Shown: positions 35,005-44,126 of the stretch, piece after piece
Layout of the letters: every line of letters begins with the position of its first letter
Position numbering within the stretch: position 1 is the first letter of the stretch
Source of the DNA: Arthrobacter sp. ISL-28
Lineage (GTDB): Bacteria > Actinomycetota > Actinomycetes > Actinomycetales > Micrococcaceae
Length of the DNA: 64,000 bases
Reading direction: 5' to 3'
Assembly: GCF_018613875.1 (NCBI RefSeq)
Contig: NZ_JAGGPJ010000003.1
Location: forward strand, 1 to 64,000
Notes under the pieces: model-generated
What the model saw: only the letters and a program-made list of their open reading frames with translations
Database searches by the model: none
Told to the model about the DNA's origin: nothing
Position numbers and translations under genes: made by a program

Positions 35005-35453
35005 TTGGCGCTCAGCTGCTGCATGATCTGGGCGGCACGGCTGAGGATCTGGCGGTCCTCGTCACTGAGGCCGGCGACGCGTTGGGCCAGCCAGGCTGTC
35101 CGCTGTTCGCGGGCCTCCGCCAGGACATCCTTCCCGGCGGGGGTGATTCCCACCTGGACCTGGCGGCCGTCTGCGGGGTGGGCTGTCCGGGTGACAAAGC
35201 CCTGCTCCGCGAGGGCGTTGACGATCCGGGTCATCGACGGCGCCTGCACGTGCTCGCGTTCCGCCAGTGCGCGGAGGGTTTGCGGGCCGTTGCCGTTCAG
35301 TTGGGCCAGGACCGTGTACTGGCCGGGAGTGATGACGTCGCCGGTTGCCTCCACCCGGAGCCTGCGGGAGGTGCGCATCACCGCTGTCCGAAGGTCGATA
35401 GCCAAAATGTCCGGCTTGATGCTGTCCTTACGCTCCCGGTCCGTTGCCGTCAC
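35001..35453 (-). CDS. MarR family regulator
   Basis: A 150-residue winged-helix dimeric repressor: LRALAEREHVQAPSMTRIVN is the DNA-reading helix pair and the wing follows (HPADGRQVQVGITPAG). Starts at GTG 35453, with GGAGG a little upstream. Two perfect tandem palindromes stand just before it, strong evidence for autoregulation and for control of the downstream efflux gene. Confidence 0.92.
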   Translation of the reverse strand: MTATDRERKDSIKPDILAIDLRTAVMRTSRRLRVEATGDVITPGQYTVLAQLNGNGPQTLRALAEREHVQAPSMTRIVNALAEQGFVTRTAHPADGRQVQVGITPAGKDVLAEAREQRTAWLAQRVAGLSDEDRQILSRAAQIMQQLSAK

Positions 35454-35480
35454 TGTGCGCTGCGCCTCCTGCGAATTTAG

Positions 35481-35506
35481 TTAGCAATGCTAATTAGCCC
35501 TGCTAA
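35481..35506. promoter_or_regulatory. Tandem MarR operators
   Basis: TTAGCAATGCTAA (35481-35493) is followed with no gap by TTAGCCCTGCTAA (35494-35506). Both are palindromes with TTAGC/GCTAA arms and 3-base centres, centre-to-centre 13 bases. They lie 28-53 bases upstream of the MarR start codon. The rest of the 35507-35876 gap shows no gene. Confidence 0.75.
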
Positions 35507-35876
35507 CCATTATGCTCCTGTGGAGTGCCGGCGGCAAGTGGGGCGGTTGTAGGCGGCGGACTAAAACGCTTGGTGGCGAGATTCCGTGATCGCTCGTAGA
35601 TGGGCGCCGCCTGCTCTCTCGGACCCAAGGAAACAGGGTAGTGCCAGCCCAAAAAGACAGGTACAGATTACTGGTGACCGTAGGTTTGCCTGATCTATAA
35701 ACTCCGGACTGAGCCGTTATATCGGCCAACCGTGATAAGGGTGTCTGCCGGCACCTGAGGGTCTCGGCGCATCGTTGCCGGGACGATTCCCGTCCGTCAA
35801 TGACGGCAGGTCATCTTCCGCAAGGCCGCACGAACGCGGCCCAACAGACTTCGCTCTCCACACGCAGGAGGAACTG

Positions 35877-37238
35877 ATGCGGTTCTTAGCAGGATTGTCC
35901 CGGCGGCACCCGGGGCGGCCTTCCGCCCCGGGTACGAAACAACCGGGAGCCGGCAACCGCCGGTTCCGCGGGGGTAGACCCGATTCTCTTCTGTTCCGGC
36001 GGCATGCAGCCATCATCAGCACGATCCTGGCGGCGCTCATGGTCGTTGCCACTATTCAGCCTGCTGCTGCGGGGACGGTGACCTCCACGATCCCGGTCGG
36101 GTTGACTCCGATCGGTGTTGCGTTCGCCCCGGACGGGGCGACGGCCTACGTCACCAACCTCGACTCCCACACAGTGTCGGTCATCGATGTGGCGTCGGGC
36201 ACGGTGACCTCCACGATCCCGGTTGGGTCGTTTCCAGTCGGTGTTGCAGTCGCCCCGGACGGGTTGACGGCCTACGTCACCAACGCCGATTCCGGCACGG
36301 TGTCGGTCATCGGTGTGGCGTCGGGCACTGTGACCTCCACGATCCCGGTGGGACCGTCTCCGAGCGGTGTTGCGTTCGGCCCGAACGGGTCGACGGCCTA
36401 CGTCACCAATAGCCGTCCCGACATGGTGTCGGTTATCGATGTGGCCTCGGGCACCGTGACCTCCACAATCCCGGTCGGGGAGCTTCCGGGCGCTATCGCG
36501 CTCACCCCGGACGGTTCGACGGCCTACGTGACCAACGGGCAGGATTCCAACATGGTGTCGGTCATCGATGTGGCGTCGGGCACGTGGACCTCCACGATCC
36601 CGGTCGGACCGTCTCCGAGCGGTGTTGCGTTCGCCCCGGACGGGTCGGCGGCCTACGTCACGAACAACGAGAGCGACACGGTGTCGGTCATTGATGTGGC
36701 GTCGGGGACGGTGACCTCCACGATCCAGGTCGGGTGGGGCCCGGGGGGTGTTGCGTTCAGCCCGGACGGGTCGACGGCCTACGTCAGCAACTCCGGTTCC
36801 GACACGGTTTCGGTCATCGCCGTGCCGTCGGGCACGGTGACCTCCACGATCCAGGTCGGGTCGGGTCCGGGCGGTGTTGCGATCGCCCCGGACGGGTCGA
36901 CGGCCTACGTCACCAACAACTGGTCCAACACGGTGTCGGTCATCGATGTGAACGCAGCACCGCCGGTGTTCACCGCGGCCACACCGCCGACCAAAGCGAC
37001 CACGCGTGTCGCCTACAGCTTCACGTTCAGAGCCACGGGTGACCCGGCGCCGACCTTCTACGTGTCCTCCGGTGCACTGCCCACGGGGCTGAGCCTGGAC
37101 TCCAACACGGGGGTCCTTTCCGGAACCCCGACCAAGGCCGGCAAGGCAACGTTTACGGTGACCGCCACCAACGGAGTCAGCCCCAACGCGGTCACCTCAC
37201 GCATCACGATCACCATAACCAAGGGCAAGGTCCGCTGA
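35877..37238 (+). CDS. Seven-bladed YVTN beta-propeller surface protein with Ig-like C-terminus
   Basis: A 453-residue exported protein. An Arg-rich N-terminus precedes one hydrophobic export segment (about 44-64). Seven consecutive 42-residue repeats follow (VTSTIPVG..P.GVAFAPDG, TAYVTN, VSVIDVASGT), the YVTN propeller family, each encoded by 126-base DNA repeats from about 36075 to 36955. The last 90 residues form a putative Ig (He_PIG) domain (PTGLSLDSNTGVLSGTPTKAG). No anchor is visible, so it may be secreted. AGGAGG precedes the ATG at 35877. Role unknown; such proteins are adhesive or structural. Confidence 0.88.
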   Translation: MRFLAGLSRRHPGRPSAPGTKQPGAGNRRFRGGRPDSLLFRRHAAIISTILAALMVVATIQPAAAGTVTSTIPVGLTPIGVAFAPDGATAYVTNLDSHTVSVIDVASGTVTSTIPVGSFPVGVAVAPDGLTAYVTNADSGTVSVIGVASGTVTSTIPVGPSPSGVAFGPNGSTAYVTNSRPDMVSVIDVASGTVTSTIPVGELPGAIALTPDGSTAYVTNGQDSNMVSVIDVASGTWTSTIPVGPSPSGVAFAPDGSAAYVTNNESDTVSVIDVASGTVTSTIQVGWGPGGVAFSPDGSTAYVSNSGSDTVSVIAVPSGTVTSTIQVGSGPGGVAIAPDGSTAYVTNNWSNTVSVIDVNAAPPVFTAATPPTKATTRVAYSFTFRATGDPAPTFYVSSGALPTGLSLDSNTGVLSGTPTKAGKATFTVTATNGVSPNAVTSRITITITKGKVR

Positions 37239-37570
37239 GCATGTGGATGACGGGTTTGACGAATCGTTCATGTATGTCTGAGGGGACGCTGATGATGGCA
37301 GGTCAACTCCACTCGGTTCGTCCGAGGCCAGCGATCCTCGTAACTATGCCTCACAACCTTCTGGTTTGAATCGCCGTATCCACCGCTAGTTAGTAGAGAC
37401 ATCGAAGCTGCCCGTGACGAAACTGATCCCTTATGTACGCGTTTCGAAGCGGCAGCGAGGCTGGAACGGCTCGGTGTCGCGTCCGCTTAGAACGACACGC
37501 TGCTATAACAGAACGCCTCCAAGGGCGATCAACTCCACAGTTGTAGTCGGCGGCCGCTTCGGACTACTGG
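37239..37570. other. Gap of about 330 bases without a gene
   Basis: I see no coding frame of convincing composition, RNA gene or strong hairpin between the propeller gene and the convergent DinB gene. Confidence 0.5.
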
Positions 37571-38068
37571 TTATGCATTGAGGACCTGTTCGCGCAGGAT
37601 GTCCGCGTGCCCGCCGTGCTGGGCGAGCTCGCGCAGCATGTGAAGGTACACCCAGCGCAGCGGCAGCGGACCCCGCCTGTTGCCCAGAACCAGATCATCG
37701 AGCCGCAGGGACGACGCCGCCCGGCGCGACGCCTCGCACGCCTCGCGGTGGGCCTGCTGGATGCTGGCGATGGAATCGCCGTCGTCGAGAATGAACGATT
37801 CGTCAGGCGTGGCGGGGATGCCGATCTCGGTGCGGGGCCGGCAGGTGACTGCCTCGTCGAACCAGACCTTCTCGACGAAGGCGGCGTGCTTCACTAGGCC
37901 CAGCAGGGTGGTCCGCGAGGGCACCAGTGAGCGGCGCGCCTGTTCCTCGGTCAGCCCGTTCAAACAGGAATTGAGCATGCTGCGGTGTTCATCGAGGAAT
38001 GCCTCGAACTGGACGCGGACCGGCTGATCAATGACGCCGTCGGCGAAGGAAGCGGGAAGGGCGGGCAT
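37571..38068 (-). CDS. DinB/DUF664 family protein
   Basis: A 165-residue four-helix protein. FLDEHRSMLNSCLNGLTEEQ at the start, VKHAAFVEKVWF and the C-terminal HMLRELAQHGGHADILRE supply the three histidines that bind a divalent metal in the DinB superfamily. Actinobacterial members are often thiol (mycothiol)-dependent transferases, a plausible but untested role. The gene is monocistronic by spacing. Confidence 0.88.
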   Translation of the reverse strand: MPALPASFADGVIDQPVRVQFEAFLDEHRSMLNSCLNGLTEEQARRSLVPSRTTLLGLVKHAAFVEKVWFDEAVTCRPRTEIGIPATPDESFILDDGDSIASIQQAHREACEASRRAASSLRLDDLVLGNRRGPLPLRWVYLHMLRELAQHGGHADILREQVLNA

Positions 38069-38126
38069 GTGTGAAGTATCGCAAGGCCGTCAGCGCGGGG
38101 CAACGACCAGATCATGCCCGCCCCGG

Positions 38127-38450
38127 CTACTCGGCGGAGCGGCGGTTGCGCGCCTGCTCAGCGAGCCGCTTGAAGGCAAAAACGAAGACTGCCTCGACCA
38201 ACACCATCAGTCCGACCAGCAGCCACTGCCCCTGACCGATGAAGACGACTACGCCTGTGAGGACAAGCACGGTTCCGAGGACCAGCGCATACACGGCGAA
38301 ACCGAAGGCCACCTTTGCACTGCGCACGCCGGTACGGAAGCCAAAGCCCTGCGGCTGTCCTCCGGGTAAGCCCTCGACGCGGTCGGGGCCCGCGGGTGGG
38401 AGCCGGTCGAACTCTTCCCACAGATCCCCGTCCTGATCCCGATCCGTCAT
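38127..38450 (-). CDS. Small membrane protein, two helices
   Basis: A 107-residue protein: acidic cytoplasmic N-terminus, then two hydrophobic segments (KVAFGFAVYALVLGTVLVLTG and WLLVGLMVLVEAVFVFAF) and a basic tail. Family not recognised. It lies between the DinB and monooxygenase genes, all on the same strand. Confidence 0.7.
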   Translation of the reverse strand: MTDRDQDGDLWEEFDRLPPAGPDRVEGLPGGQPQGFGFRTGVRSAKVAFGFAVYALVLGTVLVLTGVVVFIGQGQWLLVGLMVLVEAVFVFAFKRLAEQARNRRSAE

Positions 38451-38497
38451 GCTTCCATTATCCCGCGCGCCCAGGCGCCGGGGCCGGGACCCCGGCG

Positions 38498-38540
38498 CTC
38501 TGACTGAAAGCCCTCTGACTGAAAGCCCTCTGACTGAAGG
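38498..38540. repeat. 15-base tandem repeat, about 2.9 copies
   Basis: CTCTGACTGAAAGCC is repeated head to tail three times (the last truncated) just after the start of the small membrane-protein gene region and before the end of the monooxygenase gene, in non-coding DNA. Confidence 0.85.
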
Positions 38541-38576
38541 GGAAGCTGCAGCCTGGGCCTTTCCCCGTGGCGAGCG

Positions 38577-39719
38577 TTAGGCCGCCAGCCCGCTGTGGAC
38601 CTCGGCTTCGTCCTGCTGAGCCCGGGTGGCGGCCAGGTGCTTCGCCAGATACCTGGCGTCCCGGCACGCGCCGGGGAGGGTTTCCGAAGCTGCCGCGAAG
38701 ATGACGTCTTTCCCCAGCAGGTACAGGCCCGGCAGTGCATCCACGATCCCGCGGTGCTGCTGCTCCCGCCAGTCCGCGGGCAGCGCCGGGATGTCCAGCC
38801 ACGGGTAGGCCTCGGTGAAGCCGGTGCACCAGATGACGTTTGCCACCGGAAGGCTCCGGCCGTCGTCGAGCATTACTCCGTCCTGGACTCCGGCGACGCG
38901 CGGCACCAGGTGGACGCCGGCGGCGGCGAGGTCCGCGACCTTCGTGCGGATCAATGGCGTAGCCATGGCAGCCATCTTGGGCAGCATCTTGCGCCCGACC
39001 GGCGTGTTGGTGGTCAGCACATACATCCCGGCGAAGCGGACCATCGGGATAAGGAACCGGGCCGCGGTCCGGCCGTGCCGGAACGGCATCTCGCCACTCG
39101 GCTTGCCGGCCAGCCAGGTTTCATGTGTGCGGCTGGTCTCCAGGGCGATCTCCGCCCCGGAGTTGCCCACCCCCACCACCAGGACCGGACCGGGCTTGAG
39201 CTGGGCCGCGTTCTTGTAGCCGGAGGAGTGGAACTGTACGACGTCGGACGGCAGTTCCGCCGCAAAGCGCGGCGTCTTGGGCAGGTGGTAGGCGCCCGTG
39301 GCGAGGATGACGTTCGCCGCCGCCCAGCGCTGCGCTCCTGCCGTGACATGGAACCGCTGCCCGTCGTGGCTCAGCCGGGTGACGGCCGTGTTGGACCGGA
39401 CCGGCAGGTGGAACCGGGTGGCATAGTCCTCCAGATAGTCCGCCTGCTCGTCCTTGGTGGGGAAGGCGAGCGGGTCGCCGGGGAAGGGCAGGCCGGGCAG
39501 GCCGTCGTACTTGGCGGGGGTGAACAGGCGCAGCGAGTCCCAGCGGTTCCGCCAGGCGTCGCCGACCCGTGCGGCGGCGTCGAGAATGACAAAGTTCCGG
39601 TGCTGCTGCGCCAGGTAGTAGCCCAGGGCCAGGCCGGACTGTCCGGCGCCGATGATGACGGTGTCGACGGCGGAGGTGCCGGCGGTGCCGCCGGTGTCAG
39701 TTGCTGGGGTGGTGTTCAT
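38577..39719 (-). CDS. Flavin-dependent monooxygenase (FMO-like)
   Basis: A 380-residue FAD/NADPH oxidoreductase. The FAD Rossmann motif is VIIGAGQSGLALGYYLAQQ, the NADPH motif VVGVGNSGAEIALETS. Between them VQFHSSGYKNA stands in for the FMO FxGxxxHxxxY signature. Related to putative flavoprotein monooxygenases involved in K+ transport or N-hydroxylation; the substrate is unknown. AAGGAGG precedes the ATG at 39719. Its start overlaps by 23 bases the end of the PQ-loop gene upstream, so the two are coupled. Confidence 0.88.
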   Translation of the reverse strand: MNTTPATDTGGTAGTSAVDTVIIGAGQSGLALGYYLAQQHRNFVILDAAARVGDAWRNRWDSLRLFTPAKYDGLPGLPFPGDPLAFPTKDEQADYLEDYATRFHLPVRSNTAVTRLSHDGQRFHVTAGAQRWAAANVILATGAYHLPKTPRFAAELPSDVVQFHSSGYKNAAQLKPGPVLVVGVGNSGAEIALETSRTHETWLAGKPSGEMPFRHGRTAARFLIPMVRFAGMYVLTTNTPVGRKMLPKMAAMATPLIRTKVADLAAAGVHLVPRVAGVQDGVMLDDGRSLPVANVIWCTGFTEAYPWLDIPALPADWREQQHRGIVDALPGLYLLGKDVIFAAASETLPGACRDARYLAKHLAATRAQQDEAEVHSGLAA

Positions 39720-40020
39720 GGTGGTGCCTCCTTGGTGATGCAGGTGCGGTTTGGTGGTTATGAACGGACCGGAAGCGCAGGTACCAGATGAGCAGCAGCG
39801 CGGAGGCGACGACGTAGAAGAAGTGCAGCGCCCAGATCGGCCCCGGCGGGAGGCTGAGGACGTACACGGAGTGCACTGCGTTGGCGGCATTGCTCAGCGC
39901 GAGGTAGCCCAGGCTGTAGGAGTCAAGATCCCTGGTGCGCAGGGCCTTGAGCAGCATTGGCAGGTAGCTCACCGCGAAGAGGACGGTGGAAACCATTCCT
40001 GCGAGCACCGAAATGTTCAT
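39697..40020 (-). CDS. Small PQ-loop/SemiSWEET-like membrane protein
   Basis: A 107-residue protein with three helices of the PQ-loop type: VSTVLFAVSYLPMLLKALRT, then DSYSLGYLALSNAANAVHSV and WALHFFYVVASALLLIWYLR. These are half-size transporters or relatives of SWEETs. The His-rich end (HHHEHH) comes from sequence overlapping the next gene's start, so its function is uncertain. ATG at 40020 is used; an earlier start exists. Confidence 0.7.
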   Translation of the reverse strand: MNISVLAGMVSTVLFAVSYLPMLLKALRTRDLDSYSLGYLALSNAANAVHSVYVLSLPPGPIWALHFFYVVASALLLIWYLRFRSVHNHQTAPASPRRHHHEHHPSN

Positions 40021-40153
40021 GCCACTAACGCTATTTTTCGGCGCGGCGCGGCGAATCGGGCGAATCACCCATTTCCGGAGCTGAAGCCGGCGGGCGGGAA
40101 TGGGTAATTTTATGCAGGGCGGGAGGTCAGTGACGGTTAGCGGAAAGTGGTGG

Positions 40154-40765
40154 TTAGAGGACGCCAGATGCGGAGACGAGCTGCGCCCGGCCCTCTTCGA
40201 GCCGGTACGCGACGGCGATTACCGCGGTGGAGTAATTGTCCACGGCGTCGAAAATTATCCGTGAACTGTCCAGCAGCCGGCGCACGGTCTGCTTCGCGTG
40301 TTCGACGACCATGTCGTTGACGTCCGTCTTGTCCTCACGCAGCGAGCTCAGTACCGACGGTGTGATCCGTTCAACCAGGTCGCGGATGTGGCCCGAGGGC
40401 ACCTCCCCGGTTTCCACGGCGTCTTTCGCGGCCGTGACGGCGCCGCAGTTGTCATGTCCGAGGACGACGATCAGCGGGACCTTGAGCACCGAGACGCCGT
40501 ACTCGAGCGAGCCGAGAACGGCGTCGTCGATTACGTGCCCGGCTGTGCGCACCACGAAGACGTCGCCGAGGCCGACGTCGAAGATGATCTCCGCGGCGAG
40601 ACGGGAGTCTGCGCAGCCAAAGATGACTGCAAACGGGTTTTGGGTGTGCGCCAGCGCGCTGCGCCGGGAGGCGTTCTGGTTCGGATGCAGCGAATCTCCC
40701 GAGACGAAACGCTCGTTGCCTTCAAGCAGGCGCTGCCATGCATCGTACGGGCTGATTCTGCTCAC
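40154..40765 (-). CDS. Beta-class carbonic anhydrase
   Basis: A 203-residue zinc enzyme that interconverts CO2 and bicarbonate. All ligands are present: C51, D53 and R55 in CADSR, H104 and C107 in GHDNCGA. Length and start (MSRISPYDAWQRLLEGNERF) are normal for the family. It is alone, with an empty gap on the upstream side. Confidence 0.94.
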   Translation of the reverse strand: MSRISPYDAWQRLLEGNERFVSGDSLHPNQNASRRSALAHTQNPFAVIFGCADSRLAAEIIFDVGLGDVFVVRTAGHVIDDAVLGSLEYGVSVLKVPLIVVLGHDNCGAVTAAKDAVETGEVPSGHIRDLVERITPSVLSSLREDKTDVNDMVVEHAKQTVRRLLDSSRIIFDAVDNYSTAVIAVAYRLEEGRAQLVSASGVL

Positions 40766-41141
40766 CCTGCTTACCTTACGGTGGCGTGCCGGCTCACAAA
40801 GGAAGGGATCGCCCCATTGCGCGCGTAGGCTGCATCGAACCGCTGGAGGGGGCGTCGATTAATCAGAGCTGATCTCAGTGGAGGTCAATGAGGTCAGCGT
40901 ACCGCCCGCTCTGGCGCTGGCGGCGCGCACGTCGTATGCTCTGAGCAATCGCGCCAGCCAGCGGTGAAAAGAGGGACCACTACACCAGGACACGGTCCCC
41001 GCAGGCCGGCCCTGACCGATCCAAACATCGCCGACGTACGCGGTGTGCTGTGCCCGCCAGCTCGCGGCAACTGACGGCGCAGTCCGGAACGAGCCCGCGA
41101 AAATCCTCGGGCAGGCCGGCACAGTTGAACGGGATCCAGTC
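40766..41141. other. Gap of about 375 bases between carbonic anhydrase and a lipoprotein gene
   Basis: Contains the divergent promoters of both genes, though no clear -35/-10 pair stood out. A 123-codon antisense frame (40859-41230) overlaps the lipoprotein start and has no recognisable motif, so I do not call it. Confidence 0.5.
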
Positions 41142-41873
41142 ATGAAAAGAAGCAATGCTTCAGTCGCCCTCGCCATCGCAGCAGTTCTTACTCTCACAGG
41201 CTGCGGCGGCTCCTCCCCGTCCGGTACCACCGCGTCCGGGAGCCCATCCCCGGCGTCTTCGGTCCCGACCCCGACGCCGAAGGCCTATACCAACGAGGAA
41301 CTCACCGCCATCGTCGCCGGCCTCAAGGATGCCCAGGGACAGCCCCTCACCGTGGTCCCCGCCGCCCAGATCGACCAGGGACTGATAGCAGCCCGGGAAA
41401 TGCTCAGAACCGCCGTCATCACGCCCAAGGCCTGCGGCGTGCTGATCGATAACAACACCCAGGTTCCCGAGGGCAGCACCTACGCTGCGGGGGCCAGCCT
41501 GGCGGCGAAAGCCAAAACGGCGACGGTCATGACCGTCTTCGCTGTCAAAGACCCTTCGGTGATGACTGCCCAGTTCGAGAAGAGCGCAGCGGCGCTGAAT
41601 GACTGCTCGACGTACACCATCGAGTTGAAGGGGCAGAAGATCACGAACGAAATGAAACCTGTGGACGTCACGGTGGAGGCCGATAAGTCGCTGGCTGCGC
41701 TGACCATCCAGACCACCCCCGCCGGGAAGAAACAGGTCTGTAATGTCACTGTCTTGGGAGTTAAGGGGACGCTGGCGGTCTCTGTGATGAAGACCGGCGC
41801 CGTCGGTGCGGTCACCGCAGCCGACGCACCCGAACTCGTCAAGCTCGTCAACGCAGCTCTCGCCGCAGGCTGA
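41142..41873 (+). CDS. Lipoprotein of unknown function
   Basis: A 243-residue exported protein: lipoprotein signal (VALAIAAVLTLTGC, lipobox LTGC), Ser/Thr/Pro linker, then a mixed alpha/beta domain (about 50-243) with three cysteines (PKACGVLID, LNDCSTY, KQVCNVTV). It recalls the PknH-type extracellular sensor fold in layout, which I note only as a possibility. The ATG at 41142 suits the signal peptide; upstream codons in frame do not. Confidence 0.78.
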   Translation: MKRSNASVALAIAAVLTLTGCGGSSPSGTTASGSPSPASSVPTPTPKAYTNEELTAIVAGLKDAQGQPLTVVPAAQIDQGLIAAREMLRTAVITPKACGVLIDNNTQVPEGSTYAAGASLAAKAKTATVMTVFAVKDPSVMTAQFEKSAAALNDCSTYTIELKGQKITNEMKPVDVTVEADKSLAALTIQTTPAGKKQVCNVTVLGVKGTLAVSVMKTGAVGAVTAADAPELVKLVNAALAAG

Positions 41874-41979
41874 CGACCCGTAAGCGCTGCCCGTCGCCGT
41901 CGAATCACGGCGGGCAGCGGCAGGAACCACCATCCCTGACTCTTGGATGTGAGCCCAATCTGAACAGTCACAGGGGAGG

Positions 41980-43680
41980 TCAGACGAGTCCGTGCCGGTA
42001 AGCGTAGGCCGTGGCGGCGGTCCGGGAGCTAAGGCCCAACTTGGTGAAGATATTGCTCAGGTGCCGGGCCACCGTTTTCTCGCTGATGAACAGCTCGGCG
42101 GCGATGTCCCGGTTGCCCAGTCCGGCAGACACGAGCTGGAGAACCTCGGTTTCGCGGGCGGTGAGCGGCCCGGCGCCGGCGGCGTGACCGGCGTCGTTCC
42201 CGGAGGCTGGCAGTGGGGCTGTCCGGGCGTCCGGCGCAACGGGTGTTTGTTGCTCAAGCCCCGGTTGCTCAAGGTCCGGTTGCTCAAGCTCCGATAGCGC
42301 CGGTGCGGCTCCCAGCTCGGAAAAGACGGCCCGGGCCGCCTCTCGCTCCAGCCGGGCGGATTCCTCATCGCCGAGCGCGGCGCACAGGCTGGCCAGGAGG
42401 GCGCGGCAGCGGGCCGCTTCGAACGGCGCGTCGAGGCCGAGCCAGCGGGACCACGCGCGGCGGACCAGGACCAGCGCGGCCTGGGGGTCGCCTTCGTGGA
42501 ACAGGACGGCGGCCTCGGACTGCTCGGCGAGGGCGTGCAGCATGGGCATGTCGAACGTGGCGCAGAGCGAGGCCAACTCCTCCATGGCGGCCCGTGCTGC
42601 CGGTGCGTCGCCTGCTGCCAGTTCGATTTCCACCTGGGAGGGGAGCACCCGGCGCCGGTAGTCGCCGCCGGCGCCGTCCATGGCCTGCCGGAGCATAGAC
42701 TGGGCCTGGTCCGGCTTGCCTTGGGCCAGGCGGAGGAGCGCCAGCCCGGGCTGCGGCGGGAAGCCTGTCTGCTGAGCGTGCAGGTAAGCGGCCTCGGCGG
42801 CATCGAAGTCGCCCCGGAGCCGGTGGATTTCGCCCTGTTCGTAGAAGCCGCCGTAGGTGGCCATCCGGTCGCCGCGGAAGGCGAGGTCCTGAGCCATTTT
42901 GGCCGCATCGATCGCCTCGGTCCAGGCGCCGTGCAGCCGGTACAGCTCGGCTCGGTGCCTCTGGCACTGGCCGCTGAAGGCCACCAGGTTCTGTTGCGCG
43001 TCGCACCACCGGTCCAGCGCCCGTGTCCACTCGTGAGCGCGGTGCACGTCGAAGGCCAGATGGCAGGTTTCGACCACTGCGCAGTAGATGATCCCGGAGG
43101 GGACCGGAGTGATTTCCCCGACGGTAACGGCGACCATGGCTTCGTCGAGCAGAGCCAGTCCGTCGTCGAGTTGGCCCAACATGACCTTTGCCTGCCCGAG
43201 GCCCAGCATGCCGAGGGCCACTGTGTCAGCATCGCCACGTTCCCGCCCGAGGTCGGCGGCCCGGGCGAAGGCTTCCGCGGCGGCGGCGCCGTCGCCTTGG
43301 TAGAGGGCGCCCAGCCCGGCAGGTAAGAACAGCATGCCCTCGAAGCGGCAGGGTTCGGGCAAGTCGTCGACGATCCGGTGGGCGCGGGCTAGCCAGCCGG
43401 CGCTGCGGGCCGGTTCGCTCAGCAGGATGAGGTTGATCCCGGTCCAGACGGCGCAGCGGACGGCGGCGGGGTAGTCTCCGTCGGCGAGGTGCTTCAGGTG
43501 CGCCCGGGCCAGGATGTCCACTCCCTCCGAGCCCCGGCCGGTGAGGATGACGGAGGTGGCCAGCTGTTCCAGATCGCCGGCCGGCAGTTCGGCGTCGCGG
43601 TCTGCATCGGTGTACTGCCCGACGGCGTCCGGCCAGCGCCGTTCGGCGTAGGCTTCCCGGCCCTCTGCGAGTGAAGACAT
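41980..43680 (-). CDS. LuxR-type regulator with a large helical-repeat domain
   Basis: A 566-residue protein. Residues 1-450 are TPR-like helical repeats (YAERRWPDAVGQYTDADRDA, RAADLGRERGDADTVALGML) and the last 65 form a LuxR helix-turn-helix (LTARETEVLQLVSAGLGNRD, TVARHLSNIFTKLGLSSRTA). The linker holds a LEQPxLEQPx repeat from 15-base DNA repeats (about 42245-42292). Without ATPase or receiver domain, the TPR region probably senses a protein or ligand directly. GGGAG precedes the ATG at 43680; an earlier start is open but lacks one. No target is evident. Confidence 0.85.
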   Translation of the reverse strand: MSSLAEGREAYAERRWPDAVGQYTDADRDAELPAGDLEQLATSVILTGRGSEGVDILARAHLKHLADGDYPAAVRCAVWTGINLILLSEPARSAGWLARAHRIVDDLPEPCRFEGMLFLPAGLGALYQGDGAAAAEAFARAADLGRERGDADTVALGMLGLGQAKVMLGQLDDGLALLDEAMVAVTVGEITPVPSGIIYCAVVETCHLAFDVHRAHEWTRALDRWCDAQQNLVAFSGQCQRHRAELYRLHGAWTEAIDAAKMAQDLAFRGDRMATYGGFYEQGEIHRLRGDFDAAEAAYLHAQQTGFPPQPGLALLRLAQGKPDQAQSMLRQAMDGAGGDYRRRVLPSQVEIELAAGDAPAARAAMEELASLCATFDMPMLHALAEQSEAAVLFHEGDPQAALVLVRRAWSRWLGLDAPFEAARCRALLASLCAALGDEESARLEREAARAVFSELGAAPALSELEQPDLEQPGLEQQTPVAPDARTAPLPASGNDAGHAAGAGPLTARETEVLQLVSAGLGNRDIAAELFISEKTVARHLSNIFTKLGLSSRTAATAYAYRHGLV

Positions 43681-43837
43681 CGCGTCTCCCGTTCCCGGTG
43701 GCGGGCCTGATCCTATGGGCGCCGCCGGAGCCGGCACTCTCGGAGCCGGTGGTGGGCGGCGCGGCCCGTCATCTGCTTTTCAGGCTACTGCCGGGGTTAA
43801 GGGGCGGCAAGGTGCGGGGCTCCTCCGTCGCGGGGTG

Positions 43838-43984
43838 TCAGGCACACGAGCTGAGGAACGCTGCCGCGTCCTCGGCGACCCGCTCGGGGCATTCCCACAG
43901 AACCATGTGCGCCACGTCGGGGTAGACCTTCAACACTGCGCCGGGTTTCCGCATAGCGAACCAGACGTCCAGCGACTGCTTCTA
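43838..43984 (-). pseudogene. C-terminal fragment of an alpha/beta hydrolase
   Basis: About 49 codons remain: VLKVYPDVAHMVLWECPERV then AAFLSSCA and TGA at 43838. The histidine in DVAHMVLWE sits where the catalytic histidine of alpha/beta hydrolases falls. Upstream the frame is closed by a TAG near 43984, so the body of the gene is lost. Confidence 0.6.
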
Positions 43985-44126
43985 TCCGAGCTGGAGTGGT
44001 CTGGTCGACGATTCTCCGCTTCAGAGACTGAGTTGATCAGCGAGACCATTGAGACGGCTGCATTAGCCAAATCGCTAGGCTTAACGTGGGTAGTTGCGGA
44101 AGCCTAATCATAGGGAGTTCCTCAGA

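Noticed and set aside
40859..41230. Possible 123-codon minus-strand gene
   Set aside because: Overlaps the start of a well-formed lipoprotein gene and lacks motifs or a ribosome site.
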